Positions 54,722-62,714 of a stretch of DNA of 64,000 nucleotides are shown in pieces (position 1 is the stretch's first letter; every line of letters starts with the position of its first letter). The stretch lies in assembly GCA_016213785.1 (NCBI GenBank), contig JACQZQ010000122.1, positions 45,043-109,042 on the forward strand, read 5' to 3'. Source of the stretch: Acidobacteriota bacterium. Lineage in GTDB: Bacteria > Acidobacteriota > Blastocatellia > Chloracidobacteriales > JADJPF01. A program made the position numbers and the translations under genes. The notes under the pieces were generated by a model. That model saw only the letters and a program-made list of their open reading frames with translations, ran no database searches and was not told where the DNA came from.

Positions 54722-57700
54722 CTATATAGATTTAAGACTTTTTTGAGTCTGCTCCTCAATTGCCCAAATAAGTCTATTTAAGGCAACAGGCTTACTTAAA
54801 TAATCATTTACTCCACTTTCTAAACACTTTTCTTTATCTCCAGGCATTGCAAGTGCTGTTAATGCAATTATAGGAATAGAAGCTATTTCCTTATCATCAC
54901 TTAAACGAATTTCTTTTGTCACCTCTAAACCACTAATTCCAGGCATTTGTATATCCATTAAAATTAAACTAGGTTTTAACTCTTTAATTAAGGCTATTGC
55001 TTTAGTTCCATCTTGTGCTACTTCAACTCTATAACCACGATTTTCTAAATATTCCGAAAAAATAACAATATTAACCTCATTATCTTCTACTAAAAGAATT
55101 AAAGGCTGATTATCTTTTGAAACATTTTTAGCTCTTAATTGTTCTTGAAACTGCTTTTTATCTAAAGACTGTTTTATTGATAATAAAGCAGTTTTACTAT
55201 CCCAAGGAAGTGTAACGATAAAACGACTTCCTTTACTAAACACACTTTCTACTCTAACAGTGCCTTTTTGTAGTTCTACCATACGTTTAACTAATGATAG
55301 ACCTAAACCTGTACCTGAATATTGACGTGATAGGGTGCAGTCAAGTTGTGTAAATGGCTGAAATAGCCTAGAAATATCATTCTCATCTATTCCTATTCCT
55401 GTATCCCAAACACAAAAACTTACTTCTTGTTTTTCCTCATCTGCTCTTACTTCTAAACCTATTTTACCTTTTTCAGGAGTAAACTTAACAGCATTACTAA
55501 GTAAATTAACTAAAATTTGTTTTAATCTTCTAGGATCAGTTGATAGAGTAATATTACTAGGATCAATAGAAAAACTCAATGGTTGGCCTTTTTTATTAGC
55601 CATTCCCTTAATTAAATGAAGGCTATTTTGACAAACTTCTTGAACTAAAATATCCCCTATTTGTAATTCAAACTGTCCTGCCTCTATTTTAGACAAATCC
55701 AACATATCATTAATTAACTCTAAAAGATGGCGACCACTTTCTTCAATAGTGGTTAAGGGTTTTAGTTGTTTTGTATTTAAAGAACCATAAATGCCTTCTT
55801 GCAAAGCCTCAGATAAACTTAATATACCTGTAAGCGGGGTACGAAGTTCATGACTCATACTAGCTAAAAACTCATCCTTATGACGTGCTGTTTTAGCTAG
55901 CTGCTCATTTGCAAGCTCTAGTTCAAGGGTTCGTTCTTTTACTTTTTCTTCTAGAGTCTCATTAATTCCACGTAAGAAAATTTCAGCCTGTTTACTTGAT
56001 GTAATATCTTCAGCTACTCCAGCAATACGATAGATTTCGCCTTTAGAGTCTTTTATAGGAAAAGTTCTATCTAAAATCCACCGTATTTCACCATCAGGTC
56101 GTACAATTCTGTATTCCTGTTGAGGAAATATTTTTTTATATGCCACAAGCTCTATTGTTTCTAATACACGGTTTTTATCTTCAGGATGAATTGCATCAAG
56201 AAAATTAAAAAAATTTTTTAATAATTTATCAGCAGACTTTCCCCAAATTTGTTCATAAGCAGGACTAACATAAAGCAATTTTGGTAGTTGATCATCTACT
56301 AAGTCAATTAAGTAAAAGACCTCGTTTATATGTTCTGTTAATTGACGAAACCTCATTTCGCTTTCTCGCAAAGCTTCTTGTGAATTAAGCCTTTCTATAC
56401 CTCTAGCTATTTGTGAAGCAATACTTGAAAGAGAAATAGAAATAAACTCTGAAAGAGGTTCCTTTGAAAATAATGCAAGTACTCCAACAATTTTTCTCTC
56501 TACCATTAAAGGATAACCAGCATAAGACACTAAACCTTGAGCTTTAATCCATTCTTTATCACTAAATTTTGGGTCATTTAATAAAGAATTAGTAAAATGC
56601 ATAGATTTATCTCTTAGTATTGAACCTATGTTAAATCTACCCGTAGTACTTTTAATACGTTCATTGTCTTCACTAGTTTCAATACCACCACTTGCTTTTA
56701 GAGCAGGTAAGTTTTCTAGATTATGTGTCCAAATACGGACTTGAGTAAAAGGAAGGTGTTTAGCTATAGTTTTAACAGATTGCTCTAGGATTTCTGACAA
56801 AGCATTGCTATGAGATATTAACGAACCTATTTCTGCTTCTAAAGTTGCAAGCATAGATTTTTCTAATAAAATCTGTCTAGCTTTTCTCTTTTCTGTTGTC
56901 TCACGCAAAATTATTGTATAAAACCTTTCTCCCTGAGAAAAACTCTTAGAGATAGATACTTCAGCAGGAAATTCGTCTCCATTAGTTCGTAAGGCTTTAA
57001 CAGCTTTTGGCTCTTTAGATTCCTCAATAATCAAATCTGTTTTACCAAACTCATTTATAAAATTCCTATATACATCACTTAATCTTTGTGGAATAAAAAA
57101 GGTTATTTTTTTTCCAATAGCCTCTTTTTCAGGACAAATAAACATTTGCTCAGCAGCTTGATTAAAAAGCTTAATTTGTTGATTACCATCAATAGTAATA
57201 ATGGCATCTATTGCAGATGTAATTATTGAAGACAAACGAGTTTCGCTTTCTCGTAAAGCATCTTCTCCTTTTTTACGATAAGTAATATCACGAATAATTA
57301 TTAAAAGCTCTCGACTTGTAAAAGGTATTATTCTTGCTTCATAGTAGGTATCTTCATTATTTATATTAAGCCAATATTCTATAGAAGTTGAGCTAGAGGT
57401 TTTTCGGCAAATTTTTAATGCATCTTCAAATCTATTTACTATCTCTTTTGGAAGTATTTCTTTAAGATATTTACCAAGAGTTTTTTCTGGAGTACTATAG
57501 AACATTTCCTTATCACTGCACTTATAATCAATAACAATATCTTCAGCATTTAACCTAATAAAAACATCTGGGAAATTATCAAAAATAGCTTTTTGCTCAA
57601 AAGCAATTTGTGTCAAATTAAGTTCAGCTTGTTTTTGCTGAGTAATATTTTGTGCTGCACAATAAATATGTGTAACTTGATTGTTTGTGTTTTTAACAGA

Positions 57701-58252
57701 TTTACAGAAAATTTTTAACCAATGAGTAACATTATCTTTACCTAAAATAGATGTCTCTGATATTGAATCCTGTCCCTGTAGTAGTTGCTTAAGAATTTGT
57801 TTACCTAAAATATTGTTTTCTGGATGAATAAGATTAGATATTTGGCTATTAATATTACTTGTCTTTTCAGAATACCCCATTAGCTCAGCAAAATTACCTG
57901 TTAACCACTCTGGTTCTAAATTATGATCTGGGTTTACTTTTATAGAAAAAGCGTAATCAAAGGTTAACTCTGAAAGTAATCTATAGCGCTTCTCACTTTC
58001 ATAAAGCTCTATCTTAGCTTTTTCTATATTAGAGGTATAATTAGCAGAATAGAATAAATAACAAGAAATAACTAAAGTAATTATTAGACTTATACTTAAA
58101 ATAAACCAATCACTTATTGGTCTAGATGTCGATGATTTAAAATGAACCGGATCAAGTAAAAATAGTAAAAAAGAAAAGAGCAAACCGCTACAAAATACTA
58201 GCAGAGCAATATAATGGTGAGGGGTAAGTTTATTGGTTATCATAAAAAGCAT
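54722..58252 (-). CDS. Membrane hybrid histidine kinase with multiple PAS and a GAF domain
   Basis: 1176 residues (start could be three codons later). Two N-terminal membrane helices (~13-33, ~48-68) with a short extracytoplasmic loop, PAS domains at ~90-210, ~220-335, ~340-460, GAF ~470-620, another PAS ~632-765, HisKA ~788-855 (FLASMSHELRTPLTG; His near 800), HATPase ~895-1020 (GTGLGLSLV) and a C-terminal receiver ~1050-1170 (VEDNEVN, LILMDIQMPG). The sensory load suggests that several cytoplasmic cues (redox, ligand or light) are combined. It is first in a two-gene unit with the receiver-PAS-kinase. A palindrome and a phased repeat array lie upstream. Confidence 0.94.
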   Translation of the reverse strand: MLFMITNKLTPHHYIALLVFCSGLLFSFLLFLLDPVHFKSSTSRPISDWFILSISLIITLVISCYLFYSANYTSNIEKAKIELYESEKRYRLLSELTFDYAFSIKVNPDHNLEPEWLTGNFAELMGYSEKTSNINSQISNLIHPENNILGKQILKQLLQGQDSISETSILGKDNVTHWLKIFCKSVKNTNNQVTHIYCAAQNITQQKQAELNLTQIAFEQKAIFDNFPDVFIRLNAEDIVIDYKCSDKEMFYSTPEKTLGKYLKEILPKEIVNRFEDALKICRKTSSSTSIEYWLNINNEDTYYEARIIPFTSRELLIIIRDITYRKKGEDALRESETRLSSIITSAIDAIITIDGNQQIKLFNQAAEQMFICPEKEAIGKKITFFIPQRLSDVYRNFINEFGKTDLIIEESKEPKAVKALRTNGDEFPAEVSISKSFSQGERFYTIILRETTEKRKARQILLEKSMLATLEAEIGSLISHSNALSEILEQSVKTIAKHLPFTQVRIWTHNLENLPALKASGGIETSEDNERIKSTTGRFNIGSILRDKSMHFTNSLLNDPKFSDKEWIKAQGLVSYAGYPLMVERKIVGVLALFSKEPLSEFISISLSSIASQIARGIERLNSQEALRESEMRFRQLTEHINEVFYLIDLVDDQLPKLLYVSPAYEQIWGKSADKLLKNFFNFLDAIHPEDKNRVLETIELVAYKKIFPQQEYRIVRPDGEIRWILDRTFPIKDSKGEIYRIAGVAEDITSSKQAEIFLRGINETLEEKVKERTLELELANEQLAKTARHKDEFLASMSHELRTPLTGILSLSEALQEGIYGSLNTKQLKPLTTIEESGRHLLELINDMLDLSKIEAGQFELQIGDILVQEVCQNSLHLIKGMANKKGQPLSFSIDPSNITLSTDPRRLKQILVNLLSNAVKFTPEKGKIGLEVRADEEKQEVSFCVWDTGIGIDENDISRLFQPFTQLDCTLSRQYSGTGLGLSLVKRMVELQKGTVRVESVFSKGSRFIVTLPWDSKTALLSIKQSLDKKQFQEQLRAKNVSKDNQPLILLVEDNEVNIVIFSEYLENRGYRVEVAQDGTKAIALIKELKPSLILMDIQMPGISGLEVTKEIRLSDDKEIASIPIIALTALAMPGDKEKCLESGVNDYLSKPVALNRLIWAIEEQTQKSLKSI

Positions 58253-58323
58253 TTTTCTAATACTAAACTATGTTTAATTAAGTTTATTTGAAGTAAGAAT
58301 GTTTAATGGGGGACTATATTTAT

Positions 58324-58345
58324 AACTAGGGCTTAATCCCTAGTT
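58324..58345. repeat. 8-bp dyad upstream of the hybrid kinase gene
   Basis: AACTAGGG / CCCTAGTT with a 6-base loop, about 75 bases before the kinase start. It could be an operator or a terminator of the upstream UbiB-type gene; TTTT follows on the plus strand only, which argues against a minus-strand terminator. Confidence 0.5.
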
Positions 58346-58422
58346 TTAGTTCTTAAGAATGTTATTTTGGAATACATATTAAAGTATTAACGCTTTTTAA
58401 TCAACAAATTAATCTTATATGT

Positions 58423-58499
58423 GTTTTCTAAAGATTTTCTAAAGGTTTTCTAAAGGTTTTCTAAAGGTTTTCTAAGAGCTTTCTAAGAGCTTTCTAAGA
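58423..58499. repeat. Tandem array of seven 11-bp units with phased T-tracts
   Basis: Units of GTTTTCTAAAG start at 58423, 58434, 58445, 58456, 58467, 58478 and 58489, with substitutions (A first in unit 2; terminal AAGA in units 5-7; GCTTTC in units 6-7); a degenerate eighth unit follows at 58500. The period is one DNA helical turn, and most units carry a T4 tract, so intrinsic bending is expected. The array lies in the 291-base gap between the UbiB-type gene and the hybrid kinase gene, ~170-250 bases upstream of the latter. A 9-bp direct repeat ACTAGTAAT (58524, 58533) lies between the array and the UbiB-type stop codon. Confidence 0.9.
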
Positions 58500-58543
58500 A
58501 TTTTAGACAGATAAAAGTTTTAGACTAGTAATACTAGTAATAA

Positions 58544-60181
58544 CTAAGGAGATTTTTTTGGAGGTTCATTTGTTCCAAGGTAATGTTTAATTGCCATTTT
58601 GGCTAATTTCCAAATTTTATCCCAAGAAATTTTACCATCCTCGCCTTTTACTAACTTTCCTAATAATTTATCTCTTAATTGACGACCTTCTTGCTTAAAC
58701 ATAAATTCTTTTGCATAAGGTTTTACCGTATCAAAGAAGCTAAAGCTAGGATCCATCAGTATTCCAATACCTTCTAAAGTAGTTAAAGCACGCATTACAA
58801 AAGTAAAATGAGGAGGAATAGTAATAGGGAGTTCATAAAGTGTTTGGGAAACAACCTGGACTAATTCTCTAAACTTAAGTTGTCCAATTTTTAGACCAAT
58901 ATAATGAGAAAAAACCTCTTCTATTGAGGAGCGAAATTCTTCTGGGTCAAAGCCTTCTTTTAAGAATTTAAGTTCAATTAAATCCTCTACAATTCCATGA
59001 ACATCTCTTTCAACTATATGAAAAAAAGCATCAACTAGTTTAGACTGCATTTCTTTAGTTAAACGGCCTGCCATACCAAAATCAAAAAAGGCAAGTCGTC
59101 CATCTGCCATTAATCGTAAATTTCCTGGATGTGGGTCAGCATGAAAAAAACCATCTTCTAAAAGCTGTTTTAAGTAAGTACGAGACATTAACTTTACTAC
59201 TTCGATAGGTTCAATATTTTTAGCTTTAATTGCACTAATATCATTAACCTTTACACCATCTATAAACTCTTCAACAATTACTCGTCTAGTACTATATTGG
59301 CTATAAATATTAGGAACATAGATTTCAGGCCATGCAGCAAAATTTTTTCTAAAAATTTCTGCATTTTCTACTTCCTTAAAATAATCCATTTCTTCAAAAA
59401 GTATTTCTGCAAATTCATCAATTATTCTTAGCCATTCTATTCCCAAAGTTAGATTAGGGTGTTTAACTTCTAGATAACGAACCACTTGTCGTAGTATTGC
59501 TAGATCTAGATTAACAACTTCCCCTAAGTTAGGGCGCTGTACTTTTACAGCAACTTTTTCGCCTGTTTTTAAGCGAGCACGATAGACTTGGCCTAAACTA
59601 GCAGCAGCTAAAGGTTCTGGGTCAATACTGGAAAAAACTTCTTCTGGATGGGCTCCTAATTCTTCTTCAATTATTGACCAAGCTATAGGTTGAGCAAATG
59701 AAGGTACTTGATCTTGGAGTCTAGATAACTCTTTAGTGTACTCAAGAGGTACAATATCAGGGCGAGTTGAGAGAGTTTGCCCTATTTTAATAAAGGTTGG
59801 GCCAAGTTGAGCAAGCTTATCTGTTAACCAAGCAGCACGCTTTTTTTGTAATTCTTCTACCTCTAAATTGCGACTAGGGTAAAAATATTTAGCTAGAAAA
59901 AAGAGAAATTTTTCTCTAAATCCTTCTAATTCTGACTTTTCCTTACGCACCAAATTATCTAAATAAAGACAAGTAGTAAAAAAAAGACAAAAGTAGGCTA
60001 GTTTAATTGCCCTTATCCAACCTGCTCTACCAAAATCAGAAATTACTGTATCTGGCAAGTATTTTGCTGGTGAGTTAAGTTCTATAGATATAGATGTTTG
60101 AGTTAAAAGAGTTTTTGAGGAAATAGAAACAACTTGAGATTCTTCTTGAGATGGTGGTAATTGGCGTTGTGAAGTAGACAT
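58544..60181 (-). CDS. ABC1/UbiB (AarF) atypical kinase family protein
   Basis: 545 residues. Signatures: the KxGQ motif (FIKIGQTLSTRPD, Lys132-Gln135), the Ala-rich nucleotide loop AAASLGQVYRARL, VAVKVQRPN, HADPHPGN and FFDFGMAGRL. In proteobacteria UbiB supports ubiquinone synthesis as an ATPase. In organisms with menaquinone the homologue's role is less clear (isoprenoid-lipid handling). The N-terminal ~50 residues are polar. Only weakly hydrophobic stretches (~60-75) occur near the start. It is last in a run of four genes on this strand with RibF, an MBL-fold hydrolase and DUF1844. Confidence 0.93.
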   Translation of the reverse strand: MSTSQRQLPPSQEESQVVSISSKTLLTQTSISIELNSPAKYLPDTVISDFGRAGWIRAIKLAYFCLFFTTCLYLDNLVRKEKSELEGFREKFLFFLAKYFYPSRNLEVEELQKKRAAWLTDKLAQLGPTFIKIGQTLSTRPDIVPLEYTKELSRLQDQVPSFAQPIAWSIIEEELGAHPEEVFSSIDPEPLAAASLGQVYRARLKTGEKVAVKVQRPNLGEVVNLDLAILRQVVRYLEVKHPNLTLGIEWLRIIDEFAEILFEEMDYFKEVENAEIFRKNFAAWPEIYVPNIYSQYSTRRVIVEEFIDGVKVNDISAIKAKNIEPIEVVKLMSRTYLKQLLEDGFFHADPHPGNLRLMADGRLAFFDFGMAGRLTKEMQSKLVDAFFHIVERDVHGIVEDLIELKFLKEGFDPEEFRSSIEEVFSHYIGLKIGQLKFRELVQVVSQTLYELPITIPPHFTFVMRALTTLEGIGILMDPSFSFFDTVKPYAKEFMFKQEGRQLRDKLLGKLVKGEDGKISWDKIWKLAKMAIKHYLGTNEPPKKSP

Positions 60182-60227
60182 AAAACGCTCCTAACTCTTA
60201 ACCCTTTATATTAAAGCCTCTAAAAGG

Positions 60228-61181
60228 CTAGACAAATTCTAACACCTTTCTTACTAGGTGGTTACGGAAATATTTACGAGCAACTAAAGAATCTAATGTT
60301 ATTTGAGCTTTTAGCTCATTAATGGAGGCAAATTTTTTCTCTGATCTTAATCTATGTAAAAACCTGATTTTTAAGGTTTTACCATAAAGATCAGCTTGAA
60401 AATCTAATAAATGGGATTCTACTAACCGTTCCTTTAGGTCGCTAACAGTAGGGCGAACCCCAATATTAGTAACACTACGTCGCCAAACTCCATCTACAAG
60501 TGTTAATGTAATATAGACTCCATCGGCGGGTAATACGGTGTTTTGCGGTATTAGGTTCGCAGTAGGAAACTCTAATTGTCTACCCATTTTACGACCTTCC
60601 ATTACAATTCCTGTTAATGAATAAGGCCGTCCTAACATACGACGAGCTAAATTTACTTGCCCATTAAATAAATAAGTGCGAATTTGTGTAGAGCTAATTC
60701 GTTGTTTTCTTAGTAAAACTTCTGGTACTTCATCAGCAAAAAAATCATATTGATTGCTAAACTCTTTTAATTTAGCAAAATTTCCTTCACGCCCTCTCCC
60801 AAAAGCAAAACCTTGGCCTAAGTAAACCTCTTTAGCCTCTAGCCCATGACAGAGAATTTTACGAGTAAAATCTTCTGCACTTAATGCAGCCAATTCGCGG
60901 GTAAACTCAAGTATAACAAGTTGTTCAATACCTAAGAGTTTCATTCCTTCGGCTTTTTGCTCAAAGGTTTGCAAAAGTGGTGGAGCACTTTGAGGATGTA
61001 GTATTGCTCTAGGGTGAGGAGAAAAAGTAACTACAGTTGCTATAAGCCCTGTTGCTTTTGCTCTATTTACTACTGTTTTCATAATAAGTTGATGGCCTAG
61101 ATGTAGACCATCAAAAATACCTAGAGTAGCAATGGATGGGCAGTGTAATTGTGATTGATTAATTCCATAGCAAATTTTCAT
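60228..61181 (-). CDS. ribF: Bifunctional riboflavin kinase / FAD synthetase RibF
   Basis: 317 residues. N-terminal adenylyltransferase domain with GIFDGLHLGHQ (HxGH) and the ISSTQIRTYL ending; C-terminal flavokinase with GRPYSLTGIVMEGRKMGRQLEFPTANL (the PTAN Mg-ATP site) and TNIGVRPT. It makes FMN, then FAD, from riboflavin. Many flavoenzymes, including the acyl-CoA dehydrogenase in this window, need its product. It follows the MBL-fold gene at 10 bases. Confidence 0.96.
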   Translation of the reverse strand: MKICYGINQSQLHCPSIATLGIFDGLHLGHQLIMKTVVNRAKATGLIATVVTFSPHPRAILHPQSAPPLLQTFEQKAEGMKLLGIEQLVILEFTRELAALSAEDFTRKILCHGLEAKEVYLGQGFAFGRGREGNFAKLKEFSNQYDFFADEVPEVLLRKQRISSTQIRTYLFNGQVNLARRMLGRPYSLTGIVMEGRKMGRQLEFPTANLIPQNTVLPADGVYITLTLVDGVWRRSVTNIGVRPTVSDLKERLVESHLLDFQADLYGKTLKIRFLHRLRSEKKFASINELKAQITLDSLVARKYFRNHLVRKVLEFV

Positions 61182-61191
61182 AGGTTTTAGC

Positions 61192-61956
61192 TTAAATTTC
61201 TATTTGAAGGCCATCAAAAGCAGGAGAAATATGCTCTGGTAATTGTCCACTAAGTAAATTGTGACGAAAATCATGCGACATATGAGTTAGTAATGTTTGC
61301 TTAGGTTTAAGCTCTTCAATGTATTTTAGAGTCTTCTCTAGATTTAAGTGAGTTGGATGTTCTCTATAACGTAGAGAATCAATAATTAACAAATCTAAAT
61401 CCTTTAATTGGGCAAGAGTTTCATCAGGAATTACATTACAATCAATAACATAAGCCCAGGATTTTTCTGTGTTAAAGCGAAATGCTGTAACAGGTAGTCT
61501 CCCATGAATGACTTCTAAAGGCTCAACTCTCATTCCAAAAAGCTCAAAAGCCCCTTCTATTCTGTTAGGAATAAGTTTAGGTAAACCTTCATAACCACTA
61601 GGTCTAAAAATATAGCTAAAAACTTGGTGAATATCTCGCCAAGTTCTTTCACTAGCAAAACAGCTTATTGCTTTGCCTGTACGGAAGTTTATTGGGCGGA
61701 TATCATCAAGACCAAAAACATGGTCAGCATGACAGTGAGTAATAAAAATAGCATCAACTGAGTCTAAACCTAAGCGTAAAGCCTGCTGGCGAAAATCTGT
61801 TGAAGTATCTATTACTATATAAAAACCATTATGTTCAATTAAAATAGACGCTCGTAAGCGTCTATCACGCTCATCAGTAGAAATACAGGTTTCGCATTTA
61901 CATCCAATCATTGGCACCCCAACAGAAGTGCCAGTGCCAAGGAAAGTTATTTTCAT
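61192..61956 (-). CDS. MBL-fold metallo-hydrolase (PhnP-like)
   Basis: 254 residues. The metallo-beta-lactamase motif HCHADH (His74, His76, Asp78, His79) binds two metals. An N-terminal CKCETC cluster (GVPMIGCKCETC) is a typical extra zinc site of the PhnP-like phosphodiesterase group. VIDCNVIPDETL and LLTHMSHDFRHN complete the site. The likely activity is hydrolysis of a cyclic or linear phosphodiester; no phosphonate genes are nearby, so this is probably a housekeeping relative. It lies 3 bases after the DUF1844 gene. Confidence 0.9.
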   Translation of the reverse strand: MKITFLGTGTSVGVPMIGCKCETCISTDERDRRLRASILIEHNGFYIVIDTSTDFRQQALRLGLDSVDAIFITHCHADHVFGLDDIRPINFRTGKAISCFASERTWRDIHQVFSYIFRPSGYEGLPKLIPNRIEGAFELFGMRVEPLEVIHGRLPVTAFRFNTEKSWAYVIDCNVIPDETLAQLKDLDLLIIDSLRYREHPTHLNLEKTLKYIEELKPKQTLLTHMSHDFRHNLLSGQLPEHISPAFDGLQIEI

Positions 61957-61959
61957 GGT

Positions 61960-62448
61960 TTATAGGTGTTGTTTTTTAGCAGATTTTGACATTTGGTTTA
62001 CAACTGCAACATATTCCATTCTAAGACGACTCACCATATCATTAAGTATTTTTTCTTCTTCCTCTGTTAAATTCCCTTCAGTTTTTTCTTTTAAGGCTGA
62101 AAGCATTTCAATAAAATGACGTGCTGTTTCAATATCAACTCCTCTGCCCCCTAATTGAGGTGCTGCCCCTAAATGCATAATAGCATTTGTAGCTAGCATT
62201 TCTACTAGATTAGAAAACTCTGGTGATGGTGTAGCAGTACGGCTTAAAGTATTTTCTTCTGCTTGATTTATAGTCTTTGCAGCTTTATTTTCCTTGCTTT
62301 CTTTATTTTCTTCACTTGCTTTATTTTCTTTACTTTCAGTGGTTTGCTGAGTAGTGTCTGTTTCTGGTAGTGGTTGACGCAAACTCCCATCAGCATTAAA
62401 CATTCTACGATCTTTTACAGTAACTTCTGTTTCTTGATTTTTGCTCAT
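61960..62448 (-). CDS. DUF1844-domain protein
   Basis: 162 residues. The C-terminal ~95 residues match DUF1844 (FSNLVEMLATNAIMHLGAAP, DIETARHFIEMLSALKEKTEGNLTEEEEKILND); function unknown, often encoded near translation or cofactor genes in Acidobacteriota. The N-terminal third is polar and holds a Ser-Lys-Glu-Asn repeat coded by near-tandem TTTATTTTC-type units (62285-62335). It heads the four-gene unit with the MBL-fold, RibF and UbiB-type genes. Confidence 0.88.
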   Translation of the reverse strand: MSKNQETEVTVKDRRMFNADGSLRQPLPETDTTQQTTESKENKASEENKESKENKAAKTINQAEENTLSRTATPSPEFSNLVEMLATNAIMHLGAAPQLGGRGVDIETARHFIEMLSALKEKTEGNLTEEEEKILNDMVSRLRMEYVAVVNQMSKSAKKQHL

Positions 62449-62640
62449 ACAAGAAATGCCTTTCCTTATCCTTAATATATCTATTTAATATATATATTTA
62501 GCAACACAAATTATTTAGCAAATTAAGATTTCTAATCTAAATTAGCGCTATTATGCTAGCATTAAGCAGGTAAGAGTGACAACCAAACCTGCAAGAGTTG
62601 CTCTCAAAAACCTATTAGCATAACTTTAGATTATAGAAGA

Positions 62641-62685
62641 AATAAAGCCTTAAGCTAGCTCTTAACTTAAGGCTTTATTTTTTAC
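62641..62685. terminator. Strong bidirectional-type terminator downstream of the NHL gene
   Basis: A perfect 14-bp stem (AATAAAGCCTTAAG / CTTAAGGCTTTATT, 62641-62654 with 62666-62679) with an 11-base loop. Six T complete it on the plus strand, and a T-rich stretch on the minus strand, where the NHL-repeat gene ends 35 bases before it. Confidence 0.8.
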
Positions 62686-62714
62686 TTAGTTATAAAGTTT
62701 TTGCTGACTTTTAA

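Noticed and set aside
58423..58499. CRISPR array
   Set aside because: Units are 11 bp and directly adjacent, with no spacers and no cas genes nearby.
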